Assembly: GCF_932276165.1 (NCBI RefSeq)
Contig: NC_063983.1
Span: 4,595,501 to 4,659,500 of the forward strand
Length of the DNA: 64,000 nucleotides
Reading direction: 5' to 3'
Source of the DNA: Plutella xylostella
Lineage: Eukaryota; Arthropoda; Insecta; Lepidoptera; Plutellidae
Position numbers and translations under genes: made by a program. Shown piece by piece: positions 11,424-23,970 of the stretch (position 1 is its first letter; each line of letters starts with the position of its first letter). The notes under the pieces were generated by a model that worked only from the letters and a program-made list of their open reading frames with translations, made no database searches and was not told the DNA's origin.

Positions 11424-11707
11424 TACCTACATACGACGACCGAATGGCGTTGTGGTAAGTGACCCTGACTACTGAGCCGATAGTCCCAGGTTCGATTCCC
11501 GGCTGGGGCAGATATTTGTTTAAACACAGATATTTGTTCTCGGGTCTTGGATGTGCCCGTAAAATGGCAATAGGCCCGCCCCCTATTACATTGGGACTAA
11601 CATAACACTCTGGCGAAAAGTGGGTGCAGCAATGCACCTCTGCCTACCCCGCAAGGGAGTACAAGGCGTGAGTGCGTGTTTTTTAATATTTTTTTTTACC
11701 TACATAC
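11424..11707 (+). mobile_element. Full-length tRNA-derived SINE with 11-bp target duplication
   Basis: The element starts CGACGACCGAATGGCG at about 11434. It has an A-box-like TGGCGTTGTGGTAAG and a B box GGTTCGATTCC, then a body containing GGCCCGCCCCCTATTACATT and a T-rich tail after GGCGTGAGTGCGTG. It is flanked by perfect direct repeats TACCTACATAC at 11424-11434 and 11697-11707, the mark of LINE-mediated insertion. Relatives lie at 23933-24220 and 54301-54516. This copy lacks an 8-base ATTAGTAC segment that both of those carry. Confidence 0.92.
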
Positions 11708-12394
11708 CTGTAGCAAGCGCTTTAATTAATTGTGAATATAGCAAACTTATAATAATACAATTTTATTTTAAGTTCCATCAATAATTTTAAAATATCTTAA
11801 TAACTGAATAAGCTGTTTCGGATGATGGAAACATGATAAAAATTTTTTAAAAATTTCAATACTGTATTATAATATTGTAAAGAGCTTCCATAAACCATCA
11901 CCATAGAACAACGCGGACTCGGGTGTACCATCACAACACGACGAATGTCAAACTGCAACACAATAGTGACGCAACACGCATCTTGACATTCGTGTTTGTT
12001 CTATCTTCCCATATGTTTCAATCCGTGCGAACAGTTCCCAACACTTATGCTGCAAACTTAACCCAGGCAGTCAAATCGAGCCCATTTTCCCACGAGTTTA
12101 AGTTCAATTTTGGTTTGATGTGAGATTCTGATGCGATCGCTGAGGTATTGTGCTCACTCGACCAGCTAAACACTGATTTAGAGATACCATACGATTAGCA
12201 GTCTAATAAGTCTTTGAAGAATGACATGCATTTTACGCTACAAAAGTAGCATAATATGAGGATGCTATTTAGACAAGATATTAAATCTGCTTTCTGCTTG
12301 GGGCTTGGTATAAAACATAATCCCTCTCACACTCTGTACTTGTGTAGGTACTCCCTTTCGGTGTAGGAAAAGGTGCATTCCTGCACTTAAATAA
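11708..12394. other. AT-rich stretch with an imperfect inverted repeat
   Basis: An inverted pair ACGAATGTCAA (11941-11951) and TTGACATTCGT (11983-11993) is framed by ATAGAACAA (11903-11911) and TTGTTCTAT (11996-12004). It may be a decayed hairpin element. No gene is supported. Confidence 0.4.
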
Positions 12395-12602
12395 TCCTAC
12401 TAAACTTAATATTATAAATGCGAAAGTTTGTGAGTATATGTGTGTATGTTTGTTTCCTCTTCACGTCATAACGGCTGAACCTATTTTAATGAAATTTGGT
12501 ATGGAGTTAGCTGACACCCTGGATTAACACATAGTCTACTTTTATCTTGGAATTCCCACAGGAAACTTTTTAAGGCGTAGTGAAGCTCGCGGGAACAGCT
12601 AG
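12395..12602 (+). mobile_element. Non-autonomous Helitron
   Basis: It begins TCCTACTAAACTTAATATTA and ends AGCTCGCGGGAACAGCTAG. It sits between A (12394) and T (12603), with no target duplication, as expected for Helitrons (TC start, CTAG end, A/T target). The 5' motif with TATAAATGCGAAAGTTTGT and the GAAGCTCGCGGG block before CTAG match the very common lepidopteran Helitron family as I remember it. The usual 3' hairpin is degraded. No Rep/helicase ORF is present. Confidence 0.9.
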
Positions 12603-12603
12603 T

Positions 12604-13256
12604 AGTAAATAAAACCAAGCAACCAACATCTTGTTTTAAAATTCAATTATTAAGTCCTGAAGGTTCATAAATGTATCTAAAAGAGCAACAATACCTCACA
12701 TGGCATTTAACGATACTCTAATCTATAATTTATGATTTCACAATAAAAGTGTATTAATTGCATAACAGTTAACCTTAGATTATTTTTTCTAATCAAATGA
12801 AGCACAGCAACAAAATCTATGACTGAAGTAACTTATAATTAGTCGTAAATTATGTATATGAGTGTTACCTCCCGGATGGATAAATGGCAATTTGTCGACT
12901 ATTACCAAATGCCATCCGGTCTCATCATCACATTTTTGTTTGAATAATTATAAACACCCATTAACATAAACAATATAGTTAACCATTATCACTTAGGTGA
13001 CACATTTAGAAGAAATTAATCGGATGTGACATCACATTCATAAGAACGATTAAAAACTTGTGTTGTTGACATTGAAAGGCTCAAAATTATTTAGGTAAAT
13101 AAACATGACATGGTATTTTGTTGGTTAGTCGCACTACTTGATACTGTTATTAGTATAGGTATATTTCTGAAAACGGAGCAACTGTTTTGTCTGATATGGT
13201 TCAACTAGTGTAAAGTATCGTTATTCTACATTATACGTACCTACACCGTACAGGCC
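12604..13256. other. AT-rich stretch, nothing recognised
   Basis: AT-rich sequence without a supported gene or repeat. It lies directly upstream of the hairpin at 13257. Confidence 0.45.
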
Positions 13257-13345
13257 CACACAATATAGGATTTATTATCTGAACATAACATACCTACCTC
13301 AAATTATTGTATATTAAGTGCAGATAAGAAATCCTATGTTGTCTG
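13257..13345 (+). ncRNA. Pre-miRNA-like hairpin candidate
   Basis: The 89-nt segment folds by eye into one stem of 37 positions with only five isolated mismatches and a 15-nt terminal loop (13294-13308). Arms: ATAGGATTTATTATCTG (13265-13281) pairs with CAGATAAGAAATCCTAT (13321-13337) with one A/G mismatch. Pairing extends outward to C13257-G13345 (one C/C mismatch and a U-G wobble at 13264/13338) and inward to C13293-G13309. The wobble favours the + strand. Length, stem and loop are typical of insect pre-miRNAs, but I do not recognise a known mature miRNA. A tiny MITE with short inverted arms could look the same. Confidence 0.35.
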
Positions 13346-15484
13346 CATACATACTTTAATCTCGACCTTGTTCAACTTGTTGATACCCATCCATCTGCCG
13401 ACCGGATGAAAATCAAGTTGAATTACGCTTAATTACAATGTGAAACCGAATTTGTTAAGCACATTTATACTTTCCGGAGCCACTCATCCGACTAAAATAG
13501 GTAATCTTTTCTATAATAATAATAGTAGCGGGATATTGTAAGATAAGATTTGATATCATCTTAAAATTTAAAATTAGCTTCATATTTGTCCTTAATACGT
13601 ATCCTTTTATGCGATAAAATGTAATGAAAGAAAAATATTTCAAAATCGATACCTTAAAAATAATGCACATTGCAAAACAGTAGAGTAGGTACCAACACCA
13701 TCAATAAATCGATTACATTTGCCATATATTTTGTTCTTAATCGATGGATTATCTAATTCGATCTATAGCTATTACATTAAATATGTTCTTAATAAAAAAT
13801 CACAGTCTTACGAAAAGCAATTGGAAGGGGCGGGGCGGGGGCTATTCATTACTTCTTACATCGTGAACCCGCTACCGAATAAATGATCGCAATTAGACAT
13901 ATCCTCTTGTCTAATGGTTTCGATTTAACTAGTTATTTAAATTGACGAAATTAACAAAGTAGCGGCCTCATCTTTGAACTTGGGAGCTCAAAAAAAGATT
14001 TATAGACATTAAACATCCCAGAATGGACGAAAACCTGACAAGGATGATTGCGAAGCTATAAATTAGCTTAAACGTGTTACGCTGAATGGCGTATTGAAAC
14101 GTGATGCTAGATCGCATTCAAGTCAATTTTAATATAACAAACAAATCATCAAACGTACTTACAATGTTTTGTTAGAAGAACCCATTGTTGTTGATACCGT
14201 TACATAAAGTGTAATATAATAATCATTCATTTCAATACAGAAGGGGTGATACATTTCAAATTCTGTTTGCTTAATGTACCTTGTACTGGATTTGGATAAT
14301 ATCATATCTATATATATAATGAACATATATAACGTCAAACTGGTACATAATCAAGACATTACCCAAAAGACATATGACATGAAACAGTCATACAAGTCAT
14401 ACACAACTCCAGCTTAACGAAAAAAGTACAGTCGAAACAAAAATGGTTTTCATCACGTCGAAACCACATAATAGATCGGTGGAGAGATGACATCTCGCGA
14501 TTGCGCCCGATTCAATTTGTACGGAGCTTTCTGCGCCCGCAGCACCAGACAAGCCATTTGAAAGTCCATTACAACCGAGCTCAAAATAAGGAGCCACCGA
14601 AACTTCCTTCTAGAAAGTTCCAAATCAATTGTACAGGATGTTTATCTCAAAATTCAATTTGTTGTTGGTACTCTTATTAATCGAACACTGACATTTAGGA
14701 ACTATAATCACTGGCCAGTAATCTCCCGGTTCTCGGACGCGTCGCTTGACGTTCATCCCAGTTGACACTTCGTGACGTGCGCTATTTCTCACAGATCTGG
14801 ATGTTGACATCTTCGACAGTCTCTGTCAGTTTGACAGCCGGTTTGACATCGACCGATCGACAATCGTACGCGGCGCGATGATAAAAAGAGAGCAGCTTAA
14901 ATTCTGCGAGCCGTTACCCTTGGACGCTTAAATGCTACGGACTCGATTCTCATTTGCAAATTTCTACTCTTCTGTATAAAACAGGAATGCACGTTTTATT
15001 GTTCGCGATACCAATTTCGAAGCCAACTTAAACGCATCTAAAGTTATTTGGAGCAAATTAAAATGCAATTTAAACTGAGCCTATATGTTCTTTCGACATC
15101 AAAATTGCTCGTCATTAGCAAGGCTAAAATGTCACAGAACAATGCTAGAAACTAATACTACGAAGCATTGTCGCGGAACGGTCGAAGGCCGTACGTGATC
15201 GCATTTCCACAGATATTACCTACACTGAAAACGGTCACGCAGTAACAAATACAACTGCGTAAACCGCCCGACGTTATTAAAATATCAGGCGGTTGCGCAA
15301 GCCGCGAAAAGATTGATATCGGCCGCCGCGAGCCTTCGGAGACCTCATCACCTAAAAACTAATTCAATCTCGGAACAATGCAGGCATGTTTTGTTTGGAG
15401 GCAAGAGTCTTAACATAGTGGCTATTACAACACAATGAGTGTTCACTTTCGTTGAGCCAATAAGCGTTGAGGAGGGAGCGAGCA
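13346..15484. other. Unique stretch becoming less AT-rich, enhancer-like
   Basis: No repeat or gene is supported. From about 14400 on, base composition becomes balanced and the sequence is rich in varied motifs, including several TTTGACA/GTTGACA words at 14750-14850. This is the look of non-coding DNA under selection. Minus-strand frames at 14397-14597 and 14625-14810 have no family signature. Confidence 0.35.
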
Positions 15485-15610
15485 CGTGTCGCCGTCGGGG
15501 GCCGGGGGCCGGGGGGCGGCGGGGGCGAGGCGGGCGGGGGCGCGGGTAGGGTCAGAGGTGAGCGCGCGCCCGCGGCGCCGCTCGGCGCTCGATCCACCGG
15601 CAGCGCTGCC
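15485..15610. promoter_or_regulatory. CpG-rich block
   Basis: A short, extremely GC-rich tract (GGGGGCCGGGGGCCGGGGGG and following) rises abruptly from 35-45% G+C flanks. It contains a donor-like CAGAG|GTGAGC near 15557. It could be a promoter or first exon. The open frames on both strands (15364-15682) reflect lack of stops and are low-complexity Pro/Arg/Gly/Ala. No function is proven. Confidence 0.3.
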
Positions 15611-15920
15611 CATTGTTACTCCGAGCTGATGAAACCGGCCCCCTGTATCGAACATTACAAACAAGGCTAGCAGAACAATCAACGGTCTACTCCGCTCCTT
15701 TGACTAGGTGACTCAACGAAAAATCAATGAATGAATCTATTTAGATATTTAAATAAAGCCGCTCAGGAATTTGGCTCAGATTTTATCAATTAAAGTTTGA
15801 AAGTGCCAATAAAATCATCTTCACCATTATATAGTCGTATTTAAATCTTGTTTTTTTCAATGAAATCAAAATTAAGTGATTATCAAATCAAAATATGATT
15901 GATTAAAAACAAAAATACTA
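15611..15920. other. Unique flank of the CpG-rich block
   Basis: Balanced then AT-rich sequence with no supported feature. Confidence 0.4.
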
Positions 15921-16003
15921 CTCGCGACCTATCCATTGAGTACTAATGTACAGCGAAAAGCGGACCTCTGACCGCCCCTTCAGGAATTACCTACAGTGTC
16001 ATC
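15921..16003. repeat. Interspersed repeat, GTACAGCGAAAAGCGG family, copy 1
   Basis: CGACCTATCCATTGAGTACT, then GTACAGCGAAAAGCGGACCT, CTGACCGCCCCTTCAGGAAT and TACAGTGTCATC. A diverged copy with the same order of blocks lies at 58619-58702. The family is non-coding and its class is unknown. Confidence 0.55.
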
Positions 16004-17229
16004 AAATCAAAATATGACACAAATTCGTATGTAAAAGCGAGGAAATGGCACATCTTAAATCACGGCGTGAGGGTCAAAACTCCGAACATTGACGCAAGTT
16101 TATCTAGACCATAAATCCCGAGTATCAGTTACAGTGCCTGAGTTATCTCGGTGAAAATCCGACGGACAAGCACGATAACATTCTTATCTCTCTCTATTTC
16201 AACAGCATTGTAAATGCAGATTCTAGATTTGATTCCGTCAAGCAAAGCCGTCGCTGTAAAATAGCTTTAGTCGCGTGCAACGTCTAATGTCCCAACGGGC
16301 TTGGGCCAAAGAACATGCACACATATCAGACACGACAAAAGTTATTTATGATACACATTTGATATTATGAGAGGCCGCATAAGGAAATAATTCCAAACGC
16401 GACAGAAATCACAGCTGGACAGGTTTAACAGCTAACAATGTTTTTAACACATAGCACCGCCTAACAAACGCGATATATCAAAGGCATGTCTTGTCTACAT
16501 ATTTCATCATTGGCATCGTCTTATAAATCGGCGTTGGCGTCACAGGACGGGCGTGAAAGACGGAGTGCCGCTTAACATACAATGAGCTTGCACCATGTCG
16601 CAACCAGCCAGACGCAGGGCTAGACCAGAGAGTGGCGCGGCCAGTTCTGATAGTCGAGATGACTAGTCACGCCCTTAAACAGCTTTTCGGCTTCCTACGC
16701 TTTGGTGACTTGCCACAAAGTAAACACTAAATAATGTTGAGTACAATCGAATGACTATGTTTGATGGTAAACAAAACTGGGTTGAATCTAAATAACAGTT
16801 TCATAAATTGACAGTTAATAAAGTATATCTGCGGAGTTGGCTTGATTCAGAACCCCACATGCCTATGTTTAGATACTAAACGAGGCACGAACTCACTCAA
16901 TAAATGAGTCGAGGTGTGTCCTCTACGCCATAAAATGTCGATAGTAATAATTGCACGTATATTTCCTCATAATAAAAGCTTTATCGATCTTATTATTGAA
17001 GCTTTAAGGTTCATAATGTTGTGAGAAGGCGCGAAATGGCCGCATTAGAAATACTATCGAGTGTTGTTTGATGCATATCGCATAGATTAGCATTTAGTAG
17101 AGATAGCAAGATTATGCATAAGTACGTATTTAGTTCAACTTTGTCTAGCATTAAACTTAAATTGTCTTAATAAATACCTACTATAGCTAAAGTATAAAAC
17201 TAACACCACTAGTGATTTCAATAGTAGTA
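16004..17229. other. Repeat-free, balanced-composition tract
   Basis: About 16080-16720 is varied and moderately GC-rich with no ORF of note and no repeat, so a regulatory role is possible. After 16720 it becomes AT-rich. No gene is supported. Confidence 0.35.
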
Positions 17230-17250
17230 GATAGATAGAATATTCTTTAT
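17230..17250 (-). repeat. GATA tail of LINE-type retroposon, scrap
   Basis: AGATAGATAGAATATTCTTT matches the start of the retroposon tail at about 9535. The body does not follow, so this is only a remnant. Confidence 0.45.
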
Positions 17251-20200
17251 AAGAAATTTCTTACAAAGCTTGAAATTGGCTTTGATACTATAATTATATG
17301 AAATCATTCTGTTCAAAGAATGTGAATTAATTCTATTCAATTAAGCACATCAACAAATAAAGTTAACGATTTGTCTTCACCAGCAGACGCCGAGCAATAG
17401 AGAACCAATTATGCTTGTCAAAACTTCACCTTGAGATGCAGAGATCATTTCATAGCACAATAGCTGTTACAGTAACCAAGATACATTGCATAAAGTACTA
17501 CAGATTTCAAACTGAGATAGCGGTGTCATGCGAAATAACACCTTCTTTATCTTTTGTTTTTCAGAAATTAACTGACAAATTGTTTTATATGCAAAATTAA
17601 CAATCGACCTTGCTCGCAGTTCTGTCGTTTAATTTTAACTTTTCATTGTATTCTCCGCGTAGCTATATAATTATTTTGAAACTGTGCGTATGTTTTGTCA
17701 TTTAATAGCTGAATCGTAGCATCTTTACACAATTACTAACTATACTAACGCATTAAAAAAATAAACTAATTACTCACTAACCCGGGCAGTAAGACCTCAA
17801 AATTTCATACATGTCAATTGGATGTCATGACAAGTAAATCTCATGTTTGACAGTTATTTCGTACCATCCAGTACCATCCTAAATATTTTAAGTGAAGATT
17901 GAAATTAATGTTCATCAATGGCATGGGGCACAGGGTTATTGCAATTTTGTGGGAATTATGTGGGATGAACTGGTATGTGTACAGTGAATCCTTAAATCTT
18001 ATCTTTCAAAGATGTGACAAAGACATGAAGCACATCAGTGTATTCAGAGCGTTGTAGAGTTATAGCAGGCTTACGTCATATATCATGGCTCATAAGGTAA
18101 GTCACTCTCCGATTTGAATATCTAGAGAATTTATACTGCATAAACTACAATGGTTTACGATGAAACTAAGGGGTTTTTGCACCGTTAGATATTGACAGAA
18201 ATAGTATTGAATTCGGTCAAGTGAAGAGTTATTCAATATATCTTGATTTTGACTTAAAGCTACTGGTACAGTTTAGGTTTTCAGTTCTGAAGATTATAAT
18301 ATCTTATGTCGTTTTTATTTTTATAGGTGCATAATAGTAACAACTACTAAATAACCTTACATCACCTAACTTAGTTACCTGTACATATACCTACTTATAA
18401 TCATTATTCTTTTCTGTAATCGTAACATTATATCTACAGATTCGAAGTAAGATTTGGTTTCGGAGTAGCCAAATAATGAGTGTTGTCCGACGATGGCATG
18501 CGATAAGCAATTTTTGAAACATCGCCCTGGGGCATGCCATCTTTGATATAAGAAACAAATAGACATACCGAGTACACACACATGCAACATTTTATCCTAT
18601 TTATTGAAAATTCATTTAATACATGATTAAATTTAGATTTTATCTTTAGAATTTAGAAATACGTATTGTCAATTAAAATCGACAGCTTCTTTATGATACT
18701 TGCGTATAAAACCTGTCTATTTTCATATGTTAGTACTTCGAATTAATACGAATTAATACATTTTATAGGGCTACACAAGAAACGAGGTGTCATTCCATTA
18801 CTAAAGGTTAGACTTACTCGTATAATTAATTTTATTTATCAGTGCATATAATAATATAAATTAATTTAAAATAATAAAAGGATTTTATTGATTCATGTCT
18901 GTTACCTACATAGAGCTCGCTCGCTCAATCATCAGTTGAGGCAATAGACGCGTGCGCCGGCGATGTAACTGCACCGTTTTTATTCAAACTTTATGAACGA
19001 ACATTATCTCAGCGGAACATCTGGATAATCGCCAACCAGACATAACCAGTTCCACACACTTTTTATTTTATTTGTGACAGAAGTAGATGCTACATTCAAA
19101 CCAGTTGAAACAACTTAATGTATTGATACAAATCACAATTGAGTGCACACACATCGCAAGGGTACACATTAACCTCAATCTTAAAAGGACATAAGTGACC
19201 TTCGTTTAACACGTGATAACGATCGTTCATAACCACCGACGTATTTTTCGATCGTCATCGATTATGTCCATTTTGACAACTCCCTCGACAGGCAAGGCCT
19301 TTAATTTGAGTGTTCGATTTTCGAAATTTGGGAATTAGAAATTATGCATAACTTTTTTACGTACCTTTACTGTTGACCAGTGATTGTAAGGGTTACACAA
19401 ATGAATCCATTTAGTTTATATTTTCGTAGTCGAATTTTAGTGGGTCAATGTTCGATTGAGTGTTATCGTTTGATCTTGTCGAAAGCAAGGCTGGTCAGGG
19501 GATAGAGCCTTCACCTCGGATGCCGGAGATGATTCAGAGATCATTGTTTCGACGTTGATCCTAAAGACCACGTTGCGCCAGAGTAATTATAAGTTTACTA
19601 GCCGGTCCTCACCGCACCATAAAAAGGTTTAAGTTCGCATTTCATTGGTTTAATGATACGCAAAAAAACGGATTTTTCGCTGATTTCTTGAATGATTATG
19701 ATTGTTTTTATTCGTAGTTATATTGATACTGTAAACTTAAATTTCAATTCACATTAAATTGTATGAAAAGGATTTCATTCAATTTTTTTCACTATAAATG
19801 AATATGATTAATTAAATGATAAAGTTAGTTCCGCGTTAACATAATATTTTCATGTTTATCAACGTATTGAAATAACCTTATCTATGTATACGTAATTATT
19901 CATAATTACCTAATCAATCAACACTCAAAGTCACCAACACTGTTTTGTGATCAACAATGAAACAGGCTTATTTTTTAATATTTCAATGCCACTCTTCCCA
20001 CATTAAGTACATTGTGTCTATTAAATTACAAAGGATCTCTAAAAAAACCTTTTTCAAATATGGAACAAAGAGGAATCTTAGAAAAGCTATACAATATAGT
20101 TGCTCTATTTACTATCTGGGTCAGGATCTGCAGCACCTTCATATGAGTGACATAAGTGAGTTAATCTGCTCATAAATGGTAGGACTTTAATAAGAAAAAA

Positions 20201-23200
20201 ACGCTTCTATTAAAATCACATTAATTACCATATCATCAATAAATGTTATGTATGTATAGTATTAAAGAGCTTTGTAGGTTTCTACTTTAACCAGGCAGCC
20301 CCGATTTTTTCATAGCTTACCCTGCAGATGTAAATAGTTTAAGTATAAGATTTTCTAAATCTACAAGTATGTATGTAGACGTATAGAAACTATAATCGAT
20401 GATTCTTGTTAAGATGTATTGGCACCTTAGTCAACTAAAACGACTTTTATGTCCAAGGCGAATTCACGTCCTAAAACTTTCACTAGCAATTAAAGAGAGT
20501 GCTCTTAAACTGTCTTACAGTTTCATGTATTATTTCCACACTTTTCAATATTTCTCGTTTACTATTATTGGTTAGTTTATCTATAAAAGGCGGTAAGTGA
20601 AACGTGGTATAGAATTATGTTGCACTTTTTGTTGTAATATTGCTGATGTTATGTGGTTCAGCTTTCTTGTGACCAAAGTGTAAATAGTTGGCTACATTGC
20701 TCGTCGACTTTTCATACTTTCCACCTTTTAAAATCTTCTCTACACCTTGAACTTGTCTAGGGAAAAAAATATAATCTGCTAAATATTGTTGCTTTTTACA
20801 GCTGGAAAAATACAATTTAAGTACTTATTTATATTTTACATTGATTATTCATGCAATGTAGGTACATTACATTATATATCGAAATATCATGATACTAAAC
20901 TTCCAAGTACAATAATTTCAGAAGCGCATTTTTAGCATATCCTCAACAAACATAAATGCATGCAAACACACAGAGTATTTTAAAAGAAAGTATGTTAATT
21001 ACGACGGAAGATGGGACACAGACCACCCAGCCAGCGATGTCACAGACCAATTTGTTACAAGCTGCGAGACCGTACGTACCGGGGTCCCGTATGCGATTTA
21101 ATTGGAATGTATTTCCACTTCAATTACTCTCTAAGTTCGAATAAAATAATTTGGAAAGAAAAACGTTGTTTTTGAATGGCCTTTTGATTTTATCGACGGG
21201 TTAATAGAATGTTAAGGATTATAGTATGTAGGCTACAGGTTTAAATTCACTTGTATTCCAGATGTCTGAAATGCTTTCGTTTTTTCTCTACAATTCTCAA
21301 GAATGTAATTAAAATCCATTTTAGCAAAGATCCGTGATACAAAAAAAACATTCAAAGAAAGGCCGCCAGCTATCAACTTCGCAATAAGCCAAGAGATTAA
21401 ATTTCGACAACCATATAAGAGTGCATACTCATCAAACGCCGTATCAATTCACAGATTAACTTTGTGTGAAGGTCAATAGTCTGTGGGATCTTTTCCCACG
21501 CCCGAGCGGATTTAAATCTCATCGGAAGAGATAACTGCGTATCGGTCGTATTCGGTTACTGTCGATAGCATCTGTCTTGTCGATCATCATTTCATTTTAT
21601 TCATTAGGGTTTGATGTTTTACTAGCCTGGTGACTTATGCCTTATACTCGTACGGCAGCTATTGTAATGTAATTTATATTAAATTTTAATTGTAAAATAG
21701 TATCTGTCTTATTCCATTCGCATTATACTAGGGGAAATCTTGCGTTTATATTAAATTACATAATAAATCTTTGAGAATCATATCGAAATATGGTTCACAC
21801 CTACTATAAGGTATCATAAAATTATGCTCCACATAAATTTGTTACTTGTAATTGGTCGAACTTGAATCACATCCGTTCACACAACACTTTGTGGCTGCAA
21901 TAAATAAATAAATGATATATTATATCATCTCGTTTCCGATGAGATTTATTTCATTCATAGGGGGTCATAAAATCCATACTTTAGGTTGGCAGCCTTTGTA
22001 ACTTGTTACCTATTTATCCTAATTCGCACATCGTAATGAATAAATTTAATATGAGCGCAGATGTAACATAAGCAAGCCTTAAATTATTCACCATTATATT
22101 TAGAAAATATGAACAGACTAAATATATATTTAGGCTTACTAAAAAATTACGTTTTTTTATGTGAAGTGGACGTGGTTTAAAAATATATTTTTTTGTTGTA
22201 AAAATAACCTGATTACAGGATTATACTCCTTTTTTATACTCCATATCAACCAGCAAGTGTACTATAAATGCAATCATAACTTTTATACCTTGTTCCAATA
22301 ATAAGTTTAAGCCCATCTTAAGGCCAAGTTTGCACTTGAGAGAATAAATCTAGATTTTTACTGCGTAATTTCAAGTTCTTACGCCCATTTAAGCAACATT
22401 AAAGCCCACAAGGATCTCGGTAAATCGTCAAATATTTAAGGAAGCAGTGTAATAAATGACTGTACATAATGCAGTTAAATATGAAATGCAACTTACTTAC
22501 ATACATTAGAGTACTGAGTTCCTACTCTTGTAATATGAAAATTATGAAGCATATTTGTCACTCCCAGTTTAAGTCCCAAGACGTATATTTATCAGAGCTT
22601 AAGTATGACATTCAGTGCTTTGATTGGCTGAATTGTCATAGACTAGGACTTAGGTAAATGCTTTTGTAGCTTCTTTCAAATCATAAATTGATCACAAGTC
22701 TCATCATTTTTCAATAATAATATTGGTCTTTTAATTTTGTCACTGATTTTAGTGACAGCACATTTAATATTATAATAAAAAGGTACTTGCCAAATTAATC
22801 TGAAACCCAAGGGCTTTAAATTTCACTTATACATTGAAAGCTCACGTCGGCATACATAAAAGTGCTCCAGATATGCCGTCCGCGGATTAATGAAAGACGA
22901 AATGAGAATGTTTTTTTTTCATGTGTTTTCTTTTTGAGACAAGAATTTAATTTTTTGTGTGTGAATAATATAACGGTACACTTATTATATAATTTATTTA
23001 TAATTTACTTTTAGGTAATTGTATAAGACCTTTGACGTGGTCTAAGGAAGAAATGTTTTATCATTTCTGTTACTGTTTATCAACTCAATGAAAAAGCATA
23101 GCTAAGACGTAATAATATGCAAAGCTTGTATCTTTTAAAATTATGAATGAAATTTATCTATCAACATCACATTTAATAACCGGTAATAGCAGAAGGTTAC

Positions 23201-23924
23201 CAAAATGGGCCCACCGCTATCAGAATTTAATCGTTACATCCTAATCTCATAACATTTCCTGTTGAATCACTTGACTATCCAGTAGCTAATAATTTGAAAT
23301 TAATATGAACCATTAACATTGACCGTAAGCGTGTGAGTATCTTTTGTAAGACGCAATACGTCCGGACATTAGGTCTCGTTTACTCGTAGGCTGATGAGTA
23401 CAGTCGGAATGAATAATATTTTAATGTCACAAATAATTATCTGTCAAATACTGTTAGACACATAAAGCTCACAAACAACCCCTGCAACATAAGGTATAGG
23501 TAACTGATAGAATATGTATAAGTATAATGTATAGTCAAATCTCATTATTTATAAACGATTGATGCACTTAAGTGTACCACATTCTTTAACAATCTGTAAT
23601 ATCAGTTTTTAACCACGTTTGATCTCCATGACCCCTAGATTTGGCTACCGTGATCACGATTTCTTTCACTCAAATGATGTGATCGCTATTTAAATAGACA
23701 TAAAGAACACTTTTGTATGCTAAATAGTTTTGTCGGTTTGTTTGAAGCCACTCATATTGACAATCATAAATTAGTATGTTTAAAAGATACTCCATCTTGA
23801 TTAGCAACCGTCGTGACTAAATTCATGTCGGATTGAAATTGTATATCTTTATTTAATAAAGGATTTATATGTATATTTAAATATGAGATTTTAATACCAA
23901 AGAAATGTACAAGTAATTGTTGAC
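17251..23924. other. Long unique AT-rich stretch
   Basis: No supported gene in about 6.7 kb. A 10-bp perfect inverted repeat GATGGCATGC / GCATGCCATC occurs at 18492-18501 and 18532-18541. A compound hairpin occurs at 22569-22655. Blocks around 18900-19300, 19440-19620 and 21350-21560 are less AT-biased and repeat-free and may be regulatory. Short open frames here have no family signature. Confidence 0.4.
22569..22655. repeat. Compound hairpin
   Basis: The inner stem TATGACATTCAG (22604-22615) pairs with CTGAATTGTCATA (22628-22640) around a 12-nt loop with one bulged base. An outer pair TTAAGTCC and GGACTTA frames it, with an unequal bulge of about 20 nt on the left. It could be a decayed fold-back element or a structured RNA. 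Confidence 0.35.
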
Positions 23925-23928
23925 GACT

Positions 23929-23970
<42 letters not shown>

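Noticed and set aside
15364..15682. Pro/Gly/Arg-rich frames on both strands
   Set aside because: By-products of an extreme GC tract. Both strands are open at once.
19535..19560. Resemblance to the bantam miRNA (GAGATCATTG)
   Set aside because: Only about ten bases agree, the remainder differs, and no hairpin partner is nearby.
23933..23969. Run of 37 A residues as a processed pseudogene tail
   Set aside because: It is directly joined to the SINE 3' end and the target duplication encloses it, so it belongs to the SINE.
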